This document shows positions 9,494 through 18,753 of a stretch of 64,000 nt of DNA, piece after piece; position 1 is the first letter of the stretch, and each line of letters begins with the position of its first letter. Under the pieces are notes generated by a model that saw only the letters and a program-made list of their open reading frames with translations, was not told the origin of the DNA and made no database searches. Source of the DNA: Henriciella sp. (GTDB lineage: Bacteria > Pseudomonadota > Alphaproteobacteria > Caulobacterales > Hyphomonadaceae); the NCBI GenBank assembly GCA_017642885.1, contig JAEPOM010000005.1, positions 1 to 64,000 of the forward strand, read 5' to 3'. The position numbers and the translations under genes were made by a program.

Positions 9494-9913
9494 ATGCTGC
9501 CGCAATTCGGATTTAGCGAACTTTTATTTCTGGTCATTATCGCCCTGATCATTCTCGGGCCGAAAGACCTGTCCCTGACCATGCGCAAAATTGGCCAGTT
9601 CGTCGCCCGCGGGCGCTCGATGGCGAATGAGTTTCGCGCCGCGTTTGACGATATTGCTCGGCATGCAGAGCTGGATGACCTGCGCAAAGAAATCGAAGAC
9701 TTGAAGCGTGACAACGCTGTGACGCAAGCGGTCGATGAGCTGAAATCAGTTGAAAAAGACATCAATGAAACCGTCATGCGCGAAGAACGCGCCATGAAGG
9801 AAGAGCTGAACAAGCCAGAGCAATCTGCACCCGAGCCGCCAGCGTCTGCCGAAACCGCTTCTCCGGATCCAAAAGAACCGTCTGCCAAACCGGAAGACAA
9901 GGCGGCGTCATGA
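9494..9913 (+). CDS. tatB: Twin-arginine translocase subunit TatB
   Basis: TatB works with TatC as the receptor for twin-arginine signal peptides. The 139-residue product has an N-terminal membrane helix (about 7-22, FSELLFLVIIALIILG) followed by the conserved GPKDL turn. A long amphipathic/coiled region comes next (RKIGQFVARGRSMANEFRAAFDDIARHAELDDLRKEIEDL), then a Pro/Glu/Ala-rich acidic tail. GGAAGG precedes the ATG. The stop overlaps the tatC start in ATGA, so stoichiometric synthesis of the TatBC receptor is likely. Confidence 0.95.
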   Translation: MLPQFGFSELLFLVIIALIILGPKDLSLTMRKIGQFVARGRSMANEFRAAFDDIARHAELDDLRKEIEDLKRDNAVTQAVDELKSVEKDINETVMREERAMKEELNKPEQSAPEPPASAETASPDPKEPSAKPEDKAAS

Positions 9914-10746
9914 CCAAAAACGACTTACCCGCCGATCAACGTCCAGACGTCCTCCCGGACGATGTAGAAGCGTCCCGCGCGCCTTTGCTCGACCATCTCA
10001 ATGAGTTGCGCTCTCGCTTGATGAAGGCGCTGATTGCCTTCGCGATTGCGACAATTGCCTGCTTCTTTTTCGCCGGCCCGATTTTCAACATCCTGGTCGA
10101 GCCCTTCATGGAAGCGTTCCGAAACTCGGAAATCTCCGAGGACCCGCGTCTGATTTATACAGCGCCTCTCGAGTTCTTCTTCGTGAAACTCAAGATTGCA
10201 TTATTCGCGGGCTTGTTCGTCTCATTCCCGATCATGGCTTGGCAAATCTATGCGTTTGTGGCGCCAGGGCTCTACAAGAATGAGCGCGGTGCGTTCTGGC
10301 CGTTTCTGGTTTCTGCGCCCGCCTTGTTCACTATAGGTGTCTTGTTCGTGTTCTATGTGATGATGCCGCTGGTCATGGCGTTCGCGCTCAGCCAGCAACA
10401 GGCCGGGGGCATGGACGCGGTCCAAATCGAAGCCCAGATCAAAGTGTCAGAATACCTTTCGCTTAGCATCGCGCTGATGACAGCGTTCGGCCTGTCTTTC
10501 CAATTGCCTGTGGTCCTGGCTTTGCTAGGACGTGCGGGCCTGGTCAGCGCCGAAACCCTGCGAAAAGGGCGCAAATACGCGATTGTCGGCATTCTCGCGG
10601 TTGCGGCATTTGCGACGCCTCCAGACTTCATTTCTCAGATCATGCTGACCGTGCCGGTCTACGGCCTGTACGAAATCAGTATCTGGATTGTATCTGTGAT
10701 GGAGCGGAAGGCCGCTGAGGAAGAAGCCGAGTTGAATAAGGCTTAG
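9910..10746 (+). CDS. tatC: Twin-arginine translocase subunit TatC
   Basis: The polytopic core of the Tat receptor, recognising the RR motif of signal peptides. The 278 residues include the cytoplasmic N-terminal block LLDHLNELRSRL with the conserved Glu and Arg, and six membrane helices. The hallmark YTAPLEFFFVKLKIA and the FPIMAWQIYAFVAPGLY-NERG loop are also present. A charged C-terminal tail (MERKAAEEEAELNKA) ends it. The gene overlaps tatB by 4 bases. Its TAG stop is interleaved with the TAA stop of the convergent pentapeptide-repeat gene (10743-10746), leaving no room for a separate terminator. Confidence 0.96.
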   Translation: MTKNDLPADQRPDVLPDDVEASRAPLLDHLNELRSRLMKALIAFAIATIACFFFAGPIFNILVEPFMEAFRNSEISEDPRLIYTAPLEFFFVKLKIALFAGLFVSFPIMAWQIYAFVAPGLYKNERGAFWPFLVSAPALFTIGVLFVFYVMMPLVMAFALSQQQAGGMDAVQIEAQIKVSEYLSLSIALMTAFGLSFQLPVVLALLGRAGLVSAETLRKGRKYAIVGILAVAAFATPPDFISQIMLTVPVYGLYEISIWIVSVMERKAAEEEAELNKA

Positions 10747-11468
10747 GGTTCGCCGCAGTCTGGCAGTTCAAGACCGGAAGGAAGTGCGCTCGCCTCGGAT
10801 CCGCATGCCCCCTCAAAACTGGCTGTCTCAATTCCGATTGAACCTTCAAACACAGCGCCGGCCAGGCGTGCATCTCGAAAACTGACATCCGTCACGTTCG
10901 CGCCGCGCAGATCAACGTTGGTCATGATCGCATTGTCGAAAACAGAGCCGGTGAGGTCAGCTGCCGACAATTCCGCAAGGACCAGATTGGCTGCCGAGAA
11001 ATCAGCACCATGAACCGTTGAGGATTGAAATTGTGCGCCGGTTAGGGTGGCGCCAATGAATTTTCCGCCGCTGATATCCGCGCCGGTCAAAACGATGCCC
11101 GCCATTTTGGAGCCGTTGAAACTTGCGCCTTGCAAGCGCGAGCCGATCAGGATCGCTTCGGAGAAGGAGGCACCGGAAAAATCGCTCAGCCGCAGGTCTG
11201 CACCGACCGCCTGAACGCCGTCGAAATTCGCATCATGGGCTTGGACGTTGCGCAGGTTCGCGGAGGTCAGATCCGCGCCGGGATAGTTCGCCTTGGAAAT
11301 GTTCCAACCCGACATATTGCGGCCGACCAGAGAGCAATCGATACAAGACCCGCTATATGATGGCGCCCAGGCAATGCGGCTAGGCGCTTCCTGAGACATG
11401 GCGGGCAGCGCAATAGATGCAAAAGCGCCAAGCGATGCGACCGTGCGAAGGATGTCCCGTGAGTTCAT
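10743..11468 (-). CDS. Exported pentapeptide-repeat protein
   Basis: From the ATG at 11468 the product has 241 residues and a probable signal peptide (MNSRDILRTVASLGAFASIALPAMSQ). A frame running up to 11531 offers earlier starts, but these put an Arg-rich stretch ahead of the signal. The mature protein consists largely of A(D/N)Lxx-type pentapeptide repeats (for example ADLTSANLRNVQAHDANFDG and ADLTGSVFDNAIMTNVDLRG), which fold into a right-handed square beta-helix. A Cys pair in SGSCIDCS near the mature N-terminus and another pair near the C-terminus (EGACGSEA, LPDCGE) could form disulfides. Function of exported members of this family is generally unknown. It converges on tatC with overlapping stop codons. 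Confidence 0.85.
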   Translation of the reverse strand: MNSRDILRTVASLGAFASIALPAMSQEAPSRIAWAPSYSGSCIDCSLVGRNMSGWNISKANYPGADLTSANLRNVQAHDANFDGVQAVGADLRLSDFSGASFSEAILIGSRLQGASFNGSKMAGIVLTGADISGGKFIGATLTGAQFQSSTVHGADFSAANLVLAELSAADLTGSVFDNAIMTNVDLRGANVTDVSFRDARLAGAVFEGSIGIETASFEGACGSEASALPSGLELPDCGEP

Positions 11469-11610
11469 GACAAAGTGCATACGCGCGCGCGCCCGGATCC
11501 ATAACTGAAATTGTGGTAATGCAGACCGCATTTGCCACGCTGTTGCATTCTGGTCTCACCTAAAAGGGTTAAAAACCGCTTGGCTGACCTTGGATTGCTG
11601 CATTCGCCCG

Positions 11611-13854
11611 CTATTGATCAGAAGCTTCAGCTTTTCCGACCTGCCCGCACGTATCGCACGCCGTCTCATTGTCGACTTCATCAGCGTAGAGCGTGAAGCT
11701 GCCACAATTCTCGCAGGCTTCTGGCAGGTAAGGCGGAGGCGATGACTCCGCCTCGGCTTCTTCGTCCATCGCGTCCTCAGCTCGCTCGGCATCTCGTTCT
11801 TCGCGTTTGCGGTTGAGGATGACGATATTGTCCGGGATCTGTCCGCGAGAATAGCCCCGTGAGATCAGGTGGGCGGCCTCATCCGGCAGTGGCTGGGCGT
11901 GAGACTTCTCAATCCCGTCCTCAAGACCCCTGCCGAGGCCGTCATGCGTCACATCACCGAGTTCTGCGAGATCTTCGCGGGCCAGATAAGACACAGCGAG
12001 CTCCCGGAAAATGTAGTCAAGGATAGACGTCGCGCGAGTGATTTGGTCGTTCCCTGTAACTTCGCCTGCGGGTTCGAAGCGGGTGAACACGAACGCGTCG
12101 ACATATTCTTCCAGGGGCACGCCATATTGCAGGCCGAGCGATACGGCGATCGCGAAATTGTTCATCAGGGAGCGGAACGCAGCCCCTTCCTTGTGCATGT
12201 CGATGAAGATCTCACCGATAGATCCATCGTCAAATTCACCGGTATGCAGATAGACTTTGTGTCCACCGACCGTGGCTTTCTGGATGTAGCCCTTGCGCCG
12301 GTCGGGTAAGCGGGTGCGGGACACTCCGCTCGGAGCCTCGATAAAGGTCTGAGGCGCCGCATCTTCTGCCATCAGGTCTTCGGCGAGGGCTGTAATGTGC
12401 TCCATGCGATCCGCGGTGAGGCGGTCGACCTCGGTATCAAACGCCGGGAGCCAGGCGGAGGTTTCGCTCGCAAGCAAAGCCGCAAGGTCGATTTCTCCCT
12501 GGCCGCCGAGGCCGAGTACGATCGGAACGTCTGCCGTTTTCTGGACCGCTGCGGCGAGGTCGACCAGATCAGCCTTGGTGACGGTCTGACTGATCCCGGC
12601 TTGTTCGAGCGCTGCTCCCGCGAGCTTGTCCGGTCGGCCATCCAATGCGTCTTCAGCTTCAGCGATTTCGCGCTTGGAGAAGCCAATCGTTTTTAACAAA
12701 GCCCGCCCATCGGCATCGAAGGATTCCGGGGCCAGGCGTAAATCATTGGAAATGATGTCGTCCCCCAGCACCCAGCGCGAGAACGCTGCGTTCAAGGGGA
12801 GTCCCTCGCCGAGTGCGCTTTTGACTTTGTCGATGGCTTGGGTGGAGAAGCCGCGTGTTCGCAGGATATCTCCGCTGAAATGCGGCATCAGTTCCAGGTC
12901 TGCGGCTGCGTCTATTTCCGCCAATAGCGAGGGCAGGGCTTCCGGAGCTTTGCGAGCGAGACCGAGCCGCGCCAACAGGTGCAGATTTGGTGCGTCCTCT
13001 TCGATCGCTTCAACCAGGGTGGTCATGGCCGATAGGCCCTGGGAAACCGGTTGGAACCGCGCCAGCGCTTTAGCCGACAGCGGCACCATGGCGATCGAGA
13101 CATCGCGTTTGGATTTGAGCGCGGAGCGCGTAGGCAGACCTAGCAATTCGGCGTGTTTCTTCGTGAAACTGCTGCCCTTTGCAGCAGAGAGGAGCAGCTT
13201 CAGCAACGCCGTGATCGCCGCGCCGCTGTCTGTCGAATAAGGGAGGCCGAGGCCGAGCAGGGCGCCAGAGAGTCCGCAAGGGACGAGCGTAATCCCTGAT
13301 TCGTACTCGTCGCACGCAGCCGCAACCAGATCGTCTAGCACATCGGCTTCGAATCCATCCGGGGTAATGAAACGGGCCATATCCATGGCCAAGGCTGGCG
13401 TTTCCGGATCCGGCAAGTCCGCTTTGGCAATAAAGGTTCCGACGCCGGCCCGGCGGATATCGCTGATTTCCTCCGCGGAGAGATCTCCGTTTGACAGGCA
13501 GGCAGGTGGTGCCGCCGATTCGATTGCGTCATTGCGAAATTTTGTGGCGAGCGCTTCAAACCCTTGGCCTTGCTGCAAAGCTTCCTCGATCAAGGCAAGC
13601 GGTACGCCTCGCGCCACGGCTTCGGCCAATTCGGCGTTTTGTGGGGCGTCGCCTAATCCTTCCAACAATTCGGCCATGGCCAGTTTGCTGGTTCGATTCA
13701 GGCGTTGCGCTGAGGCGGCGGCGCTTGCCTGGTCTTTTGATGTCAGATTCGTGAGTGGTATTGCACAGAGCTCGGACAGCGGCATGACCGCACTGATAAG
13801 TCCTTCCTCCTGTGCTGTTTCCAGCAATTGTGCGTTGCGACTCATTGCAGACAT
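11611..13854 (-). CDS. NrdJ-derived TSCPD-domain protein lacking the first half of the reductase barrel
   Basis: A 747-residue protein. The ATG at 13854 is preceded by GGAGGG at ideal spacing; the longer open frame (to 14652) only reads antisense through the genes upstream. From about residue 170 to the end it follows the order of segments in B12-dependent class II ribonucleotide reductase (NrdJ): [14 protein letters not shown], a paired-helix block ending [26 protein letters not shown], and [17 protein letters not shown]. The very well conserved TSCPD module comes next (about 515-600, [50 protein letters not shown]), then a C-terminal CxxC...CxxC zinc-finger-like tail (CENCG, CDTCG). The N-terminal ATP-cone, the first half of the catalytic barrel and its cysteine chemistry are not recognisable. 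It is therefore probably not a reductase but a repurposed relative, perhaps regulatory or nucleotide-binding; that role is inference. Confidence 0.8.
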   Translation of the reverse strand: MSAMSRNAQLLETAQEEGLISAVMPLSELCAIPLTNLTSKDQASAAASAQRLNRTSKLAMAELLEGLGDAPQNAELAEAVARGVPLALIEEALQQGQGFEALATKFRNDAIESAAPPACLSNGDLSAEEISDIRRAGVGTFIAKADLPDPETPALAMDMARFITPDGFEADVLDDLVAAACDEYESGITLVPCGLSGALLGLGLPYSTDSGAAITALLKLLLSAAKGSSFTKKHAELLGLPTRSALKSKRDVSIAMVPLSAKALARFQPVSQGLSAMTTLVEAIEEDAPNLHLLARLGLARKAPEALPSLLAEIDAAADLELMPHFSGDILRTRGFSTQAIDKVKSALGEGLPLNAAFSRWVLGDDIISNDLRLAPESFDADGRALLKTIGFSKREIAEAEDALDGRPDKLAGAALEQAGISQTVTKADLVDLAAAVQKTADVPIVLGLGGQGEIDLAALLASETSAWLPAFDTEVDRLTADRMEHITALAEDLMAEDAAPQTFIEAPSGVSRTRLPDRRKGYIQKATVGGHKVYLHTGEFDDGSIGEIFIDMHKEGAAFRSLMNNFAIAVSLGLQYGVPLEEYVDAFVFTRFEPAGEVTGNDQITRATSILDYIFRELAVSYLAREDLAELGDVTHDGLGRGLEDGIEKSHAQPLPDEAAHLISRGYSRGQIPDNIVILNRKREERDAERAEDAMDEEAEAESSPPPYLPEACENCGSFTLYADEVDNETACDTCGQVGKAEASDQ

Positions 13855-13980
13855 GAACTGCGCCCTCCAGCCAGAGCGGGCTTGACCTTGCCCGCGACAT
13901 GATGTGTTGCCTGTCCTAACTAGATTCGCGCGCACACACGCGCCATATTGCGGACAAATATCACTGTCAGGACGTGAAAC

Positions 13981-14370
13981 ATGTTCAAGCTCTTTACTTG
14001 GTGGAATGGCATCAGCCCCGGTGGCTGGTTCGATATCAAACGTCGCAGCGTTCATGTCGGCACAGACGACTATGGCAATCGCTATTTCGAAGACCGCAAA
14101 GTGTCGGTCGAAGGTCGCAAGCGTCGCTATGTGATCTATGACGGTCTGGCCGAACCTTCCAAGGTCCCGCCGGAATGGCATGGATGGCTTCACTACACGT
14201 TTGACGAAGCGCCAACCAACGCGCCGCTGAAACGGCAGGACTGGGAAACCGATCATACGCCAAATATGACCGGTACGATGTTCGCTTATCGACCTAAAGG
14301 GACGTTGCGTGAAGGCGGAGAACGCCGTGAAGCCGATGCCGACTACGAGGCCTGGGATCCAAATGCGTGA
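13981..14370 (+). CDS. NADH:ubiquinone oxidoreductase accessory subunit, NDUFA12/B17.2 family
   Basis: A 129-residue homologue of the mitochondrial complex I accessory subunit B17.2, found in complex I of alphaproteobacteria, where it sits on the peripheral arm. Diagnostic segments are [58 protein letters not shown] and the closing YEAWDP. It is encoded away from any nuo cluster in the window, as is usual. The mlaD-family gene overlaps its 3' end by 8 bases and DUF2155 follows, a neighbourhood conserved in alphaproteobacteria. Confidence 0.92.
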   Translation: MFKLFTWWNGISPGGWFDIKRRSVHVGTDDYGNRYFEDRKVSVEGRKRRYVIYDGLAEPSKVPPEWHGWLHYTFDEAPTNAPLKRQDWETDHTPNMTGTMFAYRPKGTLREGGERREADADYEAWDPNA

Positions 14371-14860
14371 ATCGATTTTTGAGACTTTGGTCGGGCTCGC
14401 CGTCCTGATCGTTGCTGGCGTTTTCCTCTGGTTCGGTCTGGCACGCGGATCGGATGGCGGACCGACTGGCGAAGTGGTTGAGCTTGGCGCTCGGTTTAGC
14501 AGCGCGGCGACAATTGATCGTGGAACGGATGTCCGCATGGCCGGCGTCAAAATCGGCACGGTGCGGGACGTTGCGCTCGATCGTGATCGTGCAGAAGCGC
14601 TCGTCACGCTGGCGGTTGCTTCGGAGGTCCTTCCACTCGGCGATGGCACCACCGCACGCGTTCAATCGGAAAGCTTGCTCGGCGGGGCCTATATTAATCT
14701 GGAACCGGCTGAAGGCTTTGGTGAAATCATCGCTTGTGAGGCGGAAGAAGAGCTGTTCGGCGAGTCTGGCTGCGGCGAAATCCTGTATGCCCAAGGCTCT
14801 GTAGACCTAATGACACTGTTTGCGTCGTTCGCTGCTGGAAATGGTGGAGGCGAGGAGTGA
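14363..14860 (+). CDS. mlaD: MlaD/MCE-domain protein (lipid-transport periplasmic component)
   Basis: A 165-residue protein with one N-terminal membrane helix (about residues 5-28, [21 protein letters not shown]) and a single MCE domain ([27 protein letters not shown] ... [13 protein letters not shown]). MlaD forms a hexameric ring on the inner membrane that passes phospholipids between the MlaFE transporter and the periplasmic carrier MlaC. The ATG at 14363 lies inside the NDUFA12 gene and is better than the upstream in-frame start at 14309 because the signal/anchor then begins immediately. The permease and ATPase genes are not beside it, but an mlaC-like gene lies 4 kb downstream. It overlaps the next gene by GTGA. 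Confidence 0.88.
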   Translation: MRESIFETLVGLAVLIVAGVFLWFGLARGSDGGPTGEVVELGARFSSAATIDRGTDVRMAGVKIGTVRDVALDRDRAEALVTLAVASEVLPLGDGTTARVQSESLLGGAYINLEPAEGFGEIIACEAEEELFGESGCGEILYAQGSVDLMTLFASFAAGNGGGEE

Positions 14861-15411
14861 TCCGCGCCGCTCTGCTGGGGATCTGCGGCTTAGGTTTGGG
14901 CGCGTTCGCCATTGCTCAAAACGAAACCGAGAGCGAGCCGACGGATCTCGAAGCTCTGCTCTTTGGCGAAGATGGTGCAGAGGTCTCGCCGACGGAAGAT
15001 CGAAACTACCGGCAACATGAAACCGTAACACTGCGAGCACTAGACAAAATCACCGGTCGATCGACAGATTTCGATATGATTGTGGGCGAGCCGAAAGTGT
15101 ATGGATCCCTGCGGGTTGATCTCGACGTATGCTTCCAAACGCCGCCTGAGGAGCCGCCAGAAAGCGCAGCGTTCCTGCGCATCACGTCAGCGACATCGAA
15201 ACAGGTTCAGACCATGGCAGAGCCGCGGGATCTGACCGAAGAAGAGCTGACAGAATCCGAAAGCGAAGATGCTGATATTCGGTTCAGCGGATGGATGTTC
15301 GCATCGTCACCGGGCCTCAGCGCGCTGGAGCATCCGGTCTACGACATCTGGGTGATTGCCTGCAGTGAAGTTGATCCGTCTGTGCTCAACCCGGCTTCGC
15401 CAAACGAATAA
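14857..15411 (+). CDS. DUF2155 periplasmic protein
   Basis: A 184-residue exported protein with a signal peptide (about residues 1-20, [20 protein letters not shown]), an acidic linker and the DUF2155 core. The core begins at VTLRALDKITGRSTDFDM and ends with the DIWVIACSEVDP block, with two cysteines that are likely paired (DVCFQT and VIACSE). The function of the family is unknown, but its location next to NDUFA12 and aat is conserved. The start is a GTG overlapping the mlaD stop. The last 73 bases lie antisense to the 3' end of aat. Confidence 0.88.
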   Translation: MIRAALLGICGLGLGAFAIAQNETESEPTDLEALLFGEDGAEVSPTEDRNYRQHETVTLRALDKITGRSTDFDMIVGEPKVYGSLRVDLDVCFQTPPEEPPESAAFLRITSATSKQVQTMAEPRDLTEEELTESESEDADIRFSGWMFASSPGLSALEHPVYDIWVIACSEVDPSVLNPASPNE

Positions 15412-16004
15412 AAATTCCCCTCAAGCCGAAGCGCAGACCAGAGTCGGTCGCGGAAGTCGTCGCGTGTGATTTCCTCTAATCCAAACTGCTCCAGATGCGG
15501 ATTGTGAAATTGCGCATCGAGAAGACCGTATCCGCCTACGCGCAAGCGGGCGACGAGATGGACGAGGGCGACCTTGGAAGCATCTGTGCGTCGGGAGAAC
15601 ATGCTCTCGCCAAAGAAGGCGCCGCCCAGGGAAACGCCGTAGAGACCGCCAACCAGTTCGCCATCATCGGTCCAGCACTCGACGCTGTGCGCATGACCTT
15701 CGCGATGCAACGCAGAGTATAGGTTCAAAATCGCATCATTGATCCAGGTTGCAGGCCGCGTTGGGTGCGGTTCGGCGCAGGCTTCGATGACGCGATTGAA
15801 CGCCGTATCGGCTGTGACCCGATATGGATTTTTCCGCACCGTCCTACGCAGGCGGGATGGCACATGAAATCCGTCCAGAGGGAGAATGCCGCGAACATCC
15901 GGGTCCATCAGGAACAGCCGCATGTCCTCGCGCGAATCCGCCATTGGGAAGACGCCGCGGCGATAGCAATTCAATAGGTCGGTCGTATCGAAACGCTCTG
16001 ACAT
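15339..16004 (-). CDS. aat: Leucyl/phenylalanyl-tRNA--protein transferase
   Basis: Transfers Leu or Phe to N-terminal Arg/Lys of proteins, creating N-degrons for ClpAP/ClpS. The 221-residue product shows the family signature from the start (LLNCYRRGVFPMADSREDM, FLMDPDVRGILPLDGFHVPSRLRR). It continues with the acyl-transferase core (ETAT-type FNRVIEACAEP, TWINDAILNLYSALHREGHAHSVECW, GGLYGVSLGGAFFGESMFSR, ASKVALVHLVARL). The C-terminal about 24 codons overlap the end of the convergent DUF2155 gene. It is the last gene of a minus-strand run with aroQ, accB and accC upstream. Confidence 0.95.
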   Translation of the reverse strand: MSERFDTTDLLNCYRRGVFPMADSREDMRLFLMDPDVRGILPLDGFHVPSRLRRTVRKNPYRVTADTAFNRVIEACAEPHPTRPATWINDAILNLYSALHREGHAHSVECWTDDGELVGGLYGVSLGGAFFGESMFSRRTDASKVALVHLVARLRVGGYGLLDAQFHNPHLEQFGLEEITRDDFRDRLWSALRLEGNFYSFGEAGLSTDGSTSLQAITQMS

Positions 16005-16013
16005 GCGCCCAGT

Positions 16014-17354
16014 CTATTTCAATCCGAGGAAACGCTCCAGCCAGTGGATATCGTAATTCCCGTCAATCACGTCCTGCGCCTCAACCAGCTTGCGGTGCAG
16101 AGGCAGCGTGGTGTCGACGCCACCGACGACCATTTCGTCCAGCGCGCGTCTTAGACGCATAATGCACTCATTTCGCGTGCGCCCATGCACGATCAGCTTG
16201 GCGATCATGCTGTCATAGTGCGGTGGAATTGAGTATCCGGCATAGACCGCGCTATCCAGACGAACATCAGGGCCGCCTGGCGCGTGGAAATCGGTGATCT
16301 TGCCTGGGGATGGGACGAACGTTTCGTGATGCTCGGCATTGATCCGGCATTCGATGGCATGCCCGACGAGCAAAACATCTTCCTGTGTGAAAGAGAGTTT
16401 CTTGCCATCGGCAACGCGGATCTGCTCGCGGATCAGGTCGATGCCGGTGATCATCTCGGTCACTGGATGCTCGACCTGAATTCGGGTGTTCATCTCGATG
16501 AAGTAAAAATTTCCGTCTTCATAGAGAAATTCCATCGTGCCGGCGCCGCGATATCCCATTTTCTTGACGGCTTTGGCGACGATCGTTCCGATCTCTTCGC
16601 GCTGTGCCTGGTTGAGGGCGGGGGACGGCGCTTCCTCGAACACTTTCTGGTGGCGGCGTTGCAGCGAGCAATCGCGCTCCCAGAGGTGGCAGACATTGCC
16701 ATGTGTGTCGGCAATCAGCTGAATTTCGATATGCCGGGGTTTGCCGAGGTATTTCTCGAGATAAACAGCGTCGTCGCCGAAAGCAGCTTTTGCTTCGGTT
16801 TTGGCCGACTTGATCGCCGTATCGAGGTCTTTTTCCGTCTCGGCGACGCGCATTCCGCGGCCGCCACCGCCAGAAGCCGCTTTGACGAGGACGGGATAGC
16901 CAATCTTTTTGGCGACTTTCTTGCCTTCGCTAAGCGAGGACACGCCGCCTTCAGAACCGGGAACGACCGGCACGCCGGCGTCAATCATGGTCTGTTTTGC
17001 GGAGATCTTGTCACCCATCGTACGGATGTGGTGCGCCGTTGGTCCGATAAAGATCAGGTCATGCGCTTCCACCATTTCGGCGAACTGGGCGTTTTCTGAC
17101 AAGAAGCCGTATCCGGGGTGAATCGCGTCGGCGCCTGTGATCTCTGCGGCGGCGATGATCTGAGATTTTTTCAGATAGCTCTGCGCGCTTGGGGCAGGGC
17201 CGATGCAAACACTTTCGTCGGCAAGACGAACAGCCATGGCGTCGCGGTCTGCTTCGGAGTGCACGGCGACGGTCGCAATGCCCATTTCTTTACAGGCACG
17301 GTGGATGCGCAGCGCGATTTCGCCGCGATTCGCGATGAGAACTTTTTCAATCAT
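16014..17354 (-). CDS. accC: Acetyl-CoA carboxylase, biotin carboxylase subunit
   Basis: ATP-grasp enzyme that carboxylates biotin on BCCP in the first step of fatty-acid synthesis. At 446 residues it has the full subunit length. Visible landmarks are the N-terminal [20 protein letters not shown], the glycine-rich ATP loop ([13 protein letters not shown]), [13 protein letters not shown], the [14 protein letters not shown] catalytic block and the C-terminal domain with [13 protein letters not shown]. It follows accB by 12 bases, so the BCCP and carboxylase subunits are cotranscribed. Confidence 0.97.
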   Translation of the reverse strand: MIEKVLIANRGEIALRIHRACKEMGIATVAVHSEADRDAMAVRLADESVCIGPAPSAQSYLKKSQIIAAAEITGADAIHPGYGFLSENAQFAEMVEAHDLIFIGPTAHHIRTMGDKISAKQTMIDAGVPVVPGSEGGVSSLSEGKKVAKKIGYPVLVKAASGGGGRGMRVAETEKDLDTAIKSAKTEAKAAFGDDAVYLEKYLGKPRHIEIQLIADTHGNVCHLWERDCSLQRRHQKVFEEAPSPALNQAQREEIGTIVAKAVKKMGYRGAGTMEFLYEDGNFYFIEMNTRIQVEHPVTEMITGIDLIREQIRVADGKKLSFTQEDVLLVGHAIECRINAEHHETFVPSPGKITDFHAPGGPDVRLDSAVYAGYSIPPHYDSMIAKLIVHGRTRNECIMRLRRALDEMVVGGVDTTLPLHRKLVEAQDVIDGNYDIHWLERFLGLK

Positions 17355-17366
17355 CGTTTCGTGTCC

Positions 17367-17846
17367 TTATTCGACGACGATCAGCGGCTCGCCAAACTCA
17401 ACCGGTTGCGCATCGTCGACCAGTATCTCTTTGACGGTGCCCCCGGCCTCAGCGATGACGGGATTAAACGTCTTCATCGCTTCTATGAGCATGAGAGTGT
17501 CGCCTTTTTTGACCTTATCTCCAACGGTGACAAAGACTTTCGCGCCGGGTTCCGGAGACATGTAGACGGTCCCCACCATGGGACTGGTGATCGCATTGGC
17601 GGGCGCGGCAGCGGCCGGGGCGACGGCAGGCGCCGCAGCAGGGGCTGCCGCAGCAACCGGGGCAGGCGCGGCGGCGACGGGCGCGTGAACAACAGCCGGT
17701 GCAACAGGCGCCATAGAAGTGGCTTTGCTGACGCGAATGCGCAGACCTTCATGCTCGACTTCGACTTCACCGAGATCGGCTTCGCGCAAGATAGCAGCGA
17801 GTTCGCGGACCAGACCGGCATCGAGTTTTGACTTGCTTGTGGACAT
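17367..17846 (-). CDS. accB: Acetyl-CoA carboxylase biotin carboxyl carrier protein
   Basis: The 159-residue carrier that shuttles carboxybiotin between AccC and the carboxyltransferase. It has an N-terminal helical segment, a 40-residue Ala/Pro/Val linker (about residues 45-85) and a biotinyl domain (about 86-159). The biotin attachment lysine is Lys125 in IEAMKTFNPV. The linker gives a long low-complexity stretch in the DNA that should not be mistaken for a repeat element. It lies between aroQ and accC, in the common alphaproteobacterial order aroQ-accB-accC. Confidence 0.97.
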   Translation of the reverse strand: MSTSKSKLDAGLVRELAAILREADLGEVEVEHEGLRIRVSKATSMAPVAPAVVHAPVAAAPAPVAAAAPAAAPAVAPAAAAPANAITSPMVGTVYMSPEPGAKVFVTVGDKVKKGDTLMLIEAMKTFNPVIAEAGGTVKEILVDDAQPVEFGEPLIVVE

Positions 17847-17860
17847 TGGGGACGGGCTCC

Positions 17861-18295
17861 TCAGTCTTTTTTCTTATGGAGGATGGCAGTAAGTGCCATC
17901 AAATAACCGGACGCGCCGAAACCTGCAATGCTGGCACTGGCACAAGGGGCAACATAGTTTGTCGACCGAAAGGGTTCGCGGGCCGCGGGGTTGGACAGAT
18001 GCACTTCAACAATCTCGGCATTGCAGGCGCGAAGAGCGTCATGCAGCGCGACAGATGTATGCGTATAGGCGCCAGCGTTTAGAATCACGAAGTCAGCAGA
18101 TTTTGAAGCTTCCTGAACCCAATCAACCAGCTCACCTTCCGAATTGGTTTGACGAAAAGTGATCTCTGCGCCGGGGGCAGCGGTTCTCATTTGCTGTTCG
18201 ATATCGTCCAGCGTTTCGGACCCATAGATCTCCGGCTCGCGCGTGCCGAGCAGGTTGAGATTTGGTCCATTAAGAACATATATCTGTTGCGTCAT
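17861..18295 (-). CDS. aroQ: 3-dehydroquinate dehydratase, type II
   Basis: Catalyses the third step of the shikimate pathway. From the ATG at 18295 the product has 144 residues; a GTG two codons earlier is possible but unneeded. The type II signature is intact: [20 protein letters not shown] with the catalytic Tyr at about residue 24, [29 protein letters not shown], and VEVHLSNP with the catalytic His. It heads the minus-strand run aroQ-accB-accC-aat and is divergent from thiS, with 67 bases between the two starts. Confidence 0.96.
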   Translation of the reverse strand: MTQQIYVLNGPNLNLLGTREPEIYGSETLDDIEQQMRTAAPGAEITFRQTNSEGELVDWVQEASKSADFVILNAGAYTHTSVALHDALRACNAEIVEVHLSNPAAREPFRSTNYVAPCASASIAGFGASGYLMALTAILHKKKD

Positions 18296-18362
18296 GGTCA
18301 CACGCTCTTGCGGCGGATCGTAAAGCTTGGCAAGCCAAATTTGTGCAGAAGGAACGGGCCCC

Positions 18363-18563
18363 GTGCAGATATTCTTGAATGGTAAAAGTCAGGACGTGGC
18401 GGAAGGCACCACAGTTGAGGCGCTGGTGCTGTCGATGACGGACGATCCGCGCGGGATAGCGATCGAGCGGAACTTGGAAATCGTACCGAAAGCTGAACAT
18501 GGCCAGACCCTGCTTCAAGAGGGAGACCGATTGGAAGTCGTCCAGTTCGTCGGTGGTGGCTGA
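18363..18563 (+). CDS. thiS: Sulfur carrier protein ThiS
   Basis: A 66-residue ubiquitin-fold protein that carries sulfur as a C-terminal thiocarboxylate for thiazole synthesis. The best start is the GTG at 18363 ([20 protein letters not shown]), with AAGGAA 9 bases upstream; this gives the normal ThiS size, while an upstream TTG at 18327 would add 12 residues. The C-terminus GGG supplies the required Gly-Gly end, and [13 protein letters not shown] plus [12 protein letters not shown] are typical. The usual partner thiG does not follow: the next gene is an mlaC homologue after 190 bases. Confidence 0.85.
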   Translation: MQIFLNGKSQDVAEGTTVEALVLSMTDDPRGIAIERNLEIVPKAEHGQTLLQEGDRLEVVQFVGGG

Positions 18564-18689
18564 ACGAACGATCCGCAGGAGTTCAACTCTTTGCTGAATT
18601 TGTCCTCTTTCTGCGGGTAAACTGTTGCGGGAATACAACCATACGGGATCTGCATACCCCCTATGTCGTTTCTTGCCCTAGTTCGTTCA
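18561..18689. repeat. Widely spaced 9-base inverted repeat downstream of thiS
   Basis: TGAACGAAC at 18561-18569 (starting with the thiS stop codon) and its exact complement GTTCGTTCA at 18681-18689. The intervening 111 bases hold no gene. It could be coincidental, the ends of a small relic element, or long-range stem arms in an RNA. Confidence 0.3.
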
Positions 18690-18753
18690 CAATTGAATTC
18701 CCAATTGAGATCCGAAGCGCCCGGAGTGGCGCGAATAATGCAAGGATCCTCCC

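Noticed and set aside
13855-14652. Long N-terminal extension of the NrdJ-like reading frame
   Set aside because: It runs antisense through NDUFA12 and the MCE gene, has a Ser/Arg/Thr-rich shadow composition, and the ATG at 13854 has a strong GGAGGG site.
16284-17099. 271-codon plus-strand open frame opposite accC
   Set aside because: Antisense to the highly conserved biotin carboxylase gene; no recognisable protein features.
17590-17720. Repeat-like GCxGCx stretch
   Set aside because: It encodes the Ala/Pro linker of BCCP; low complexity at the protein level explains it.
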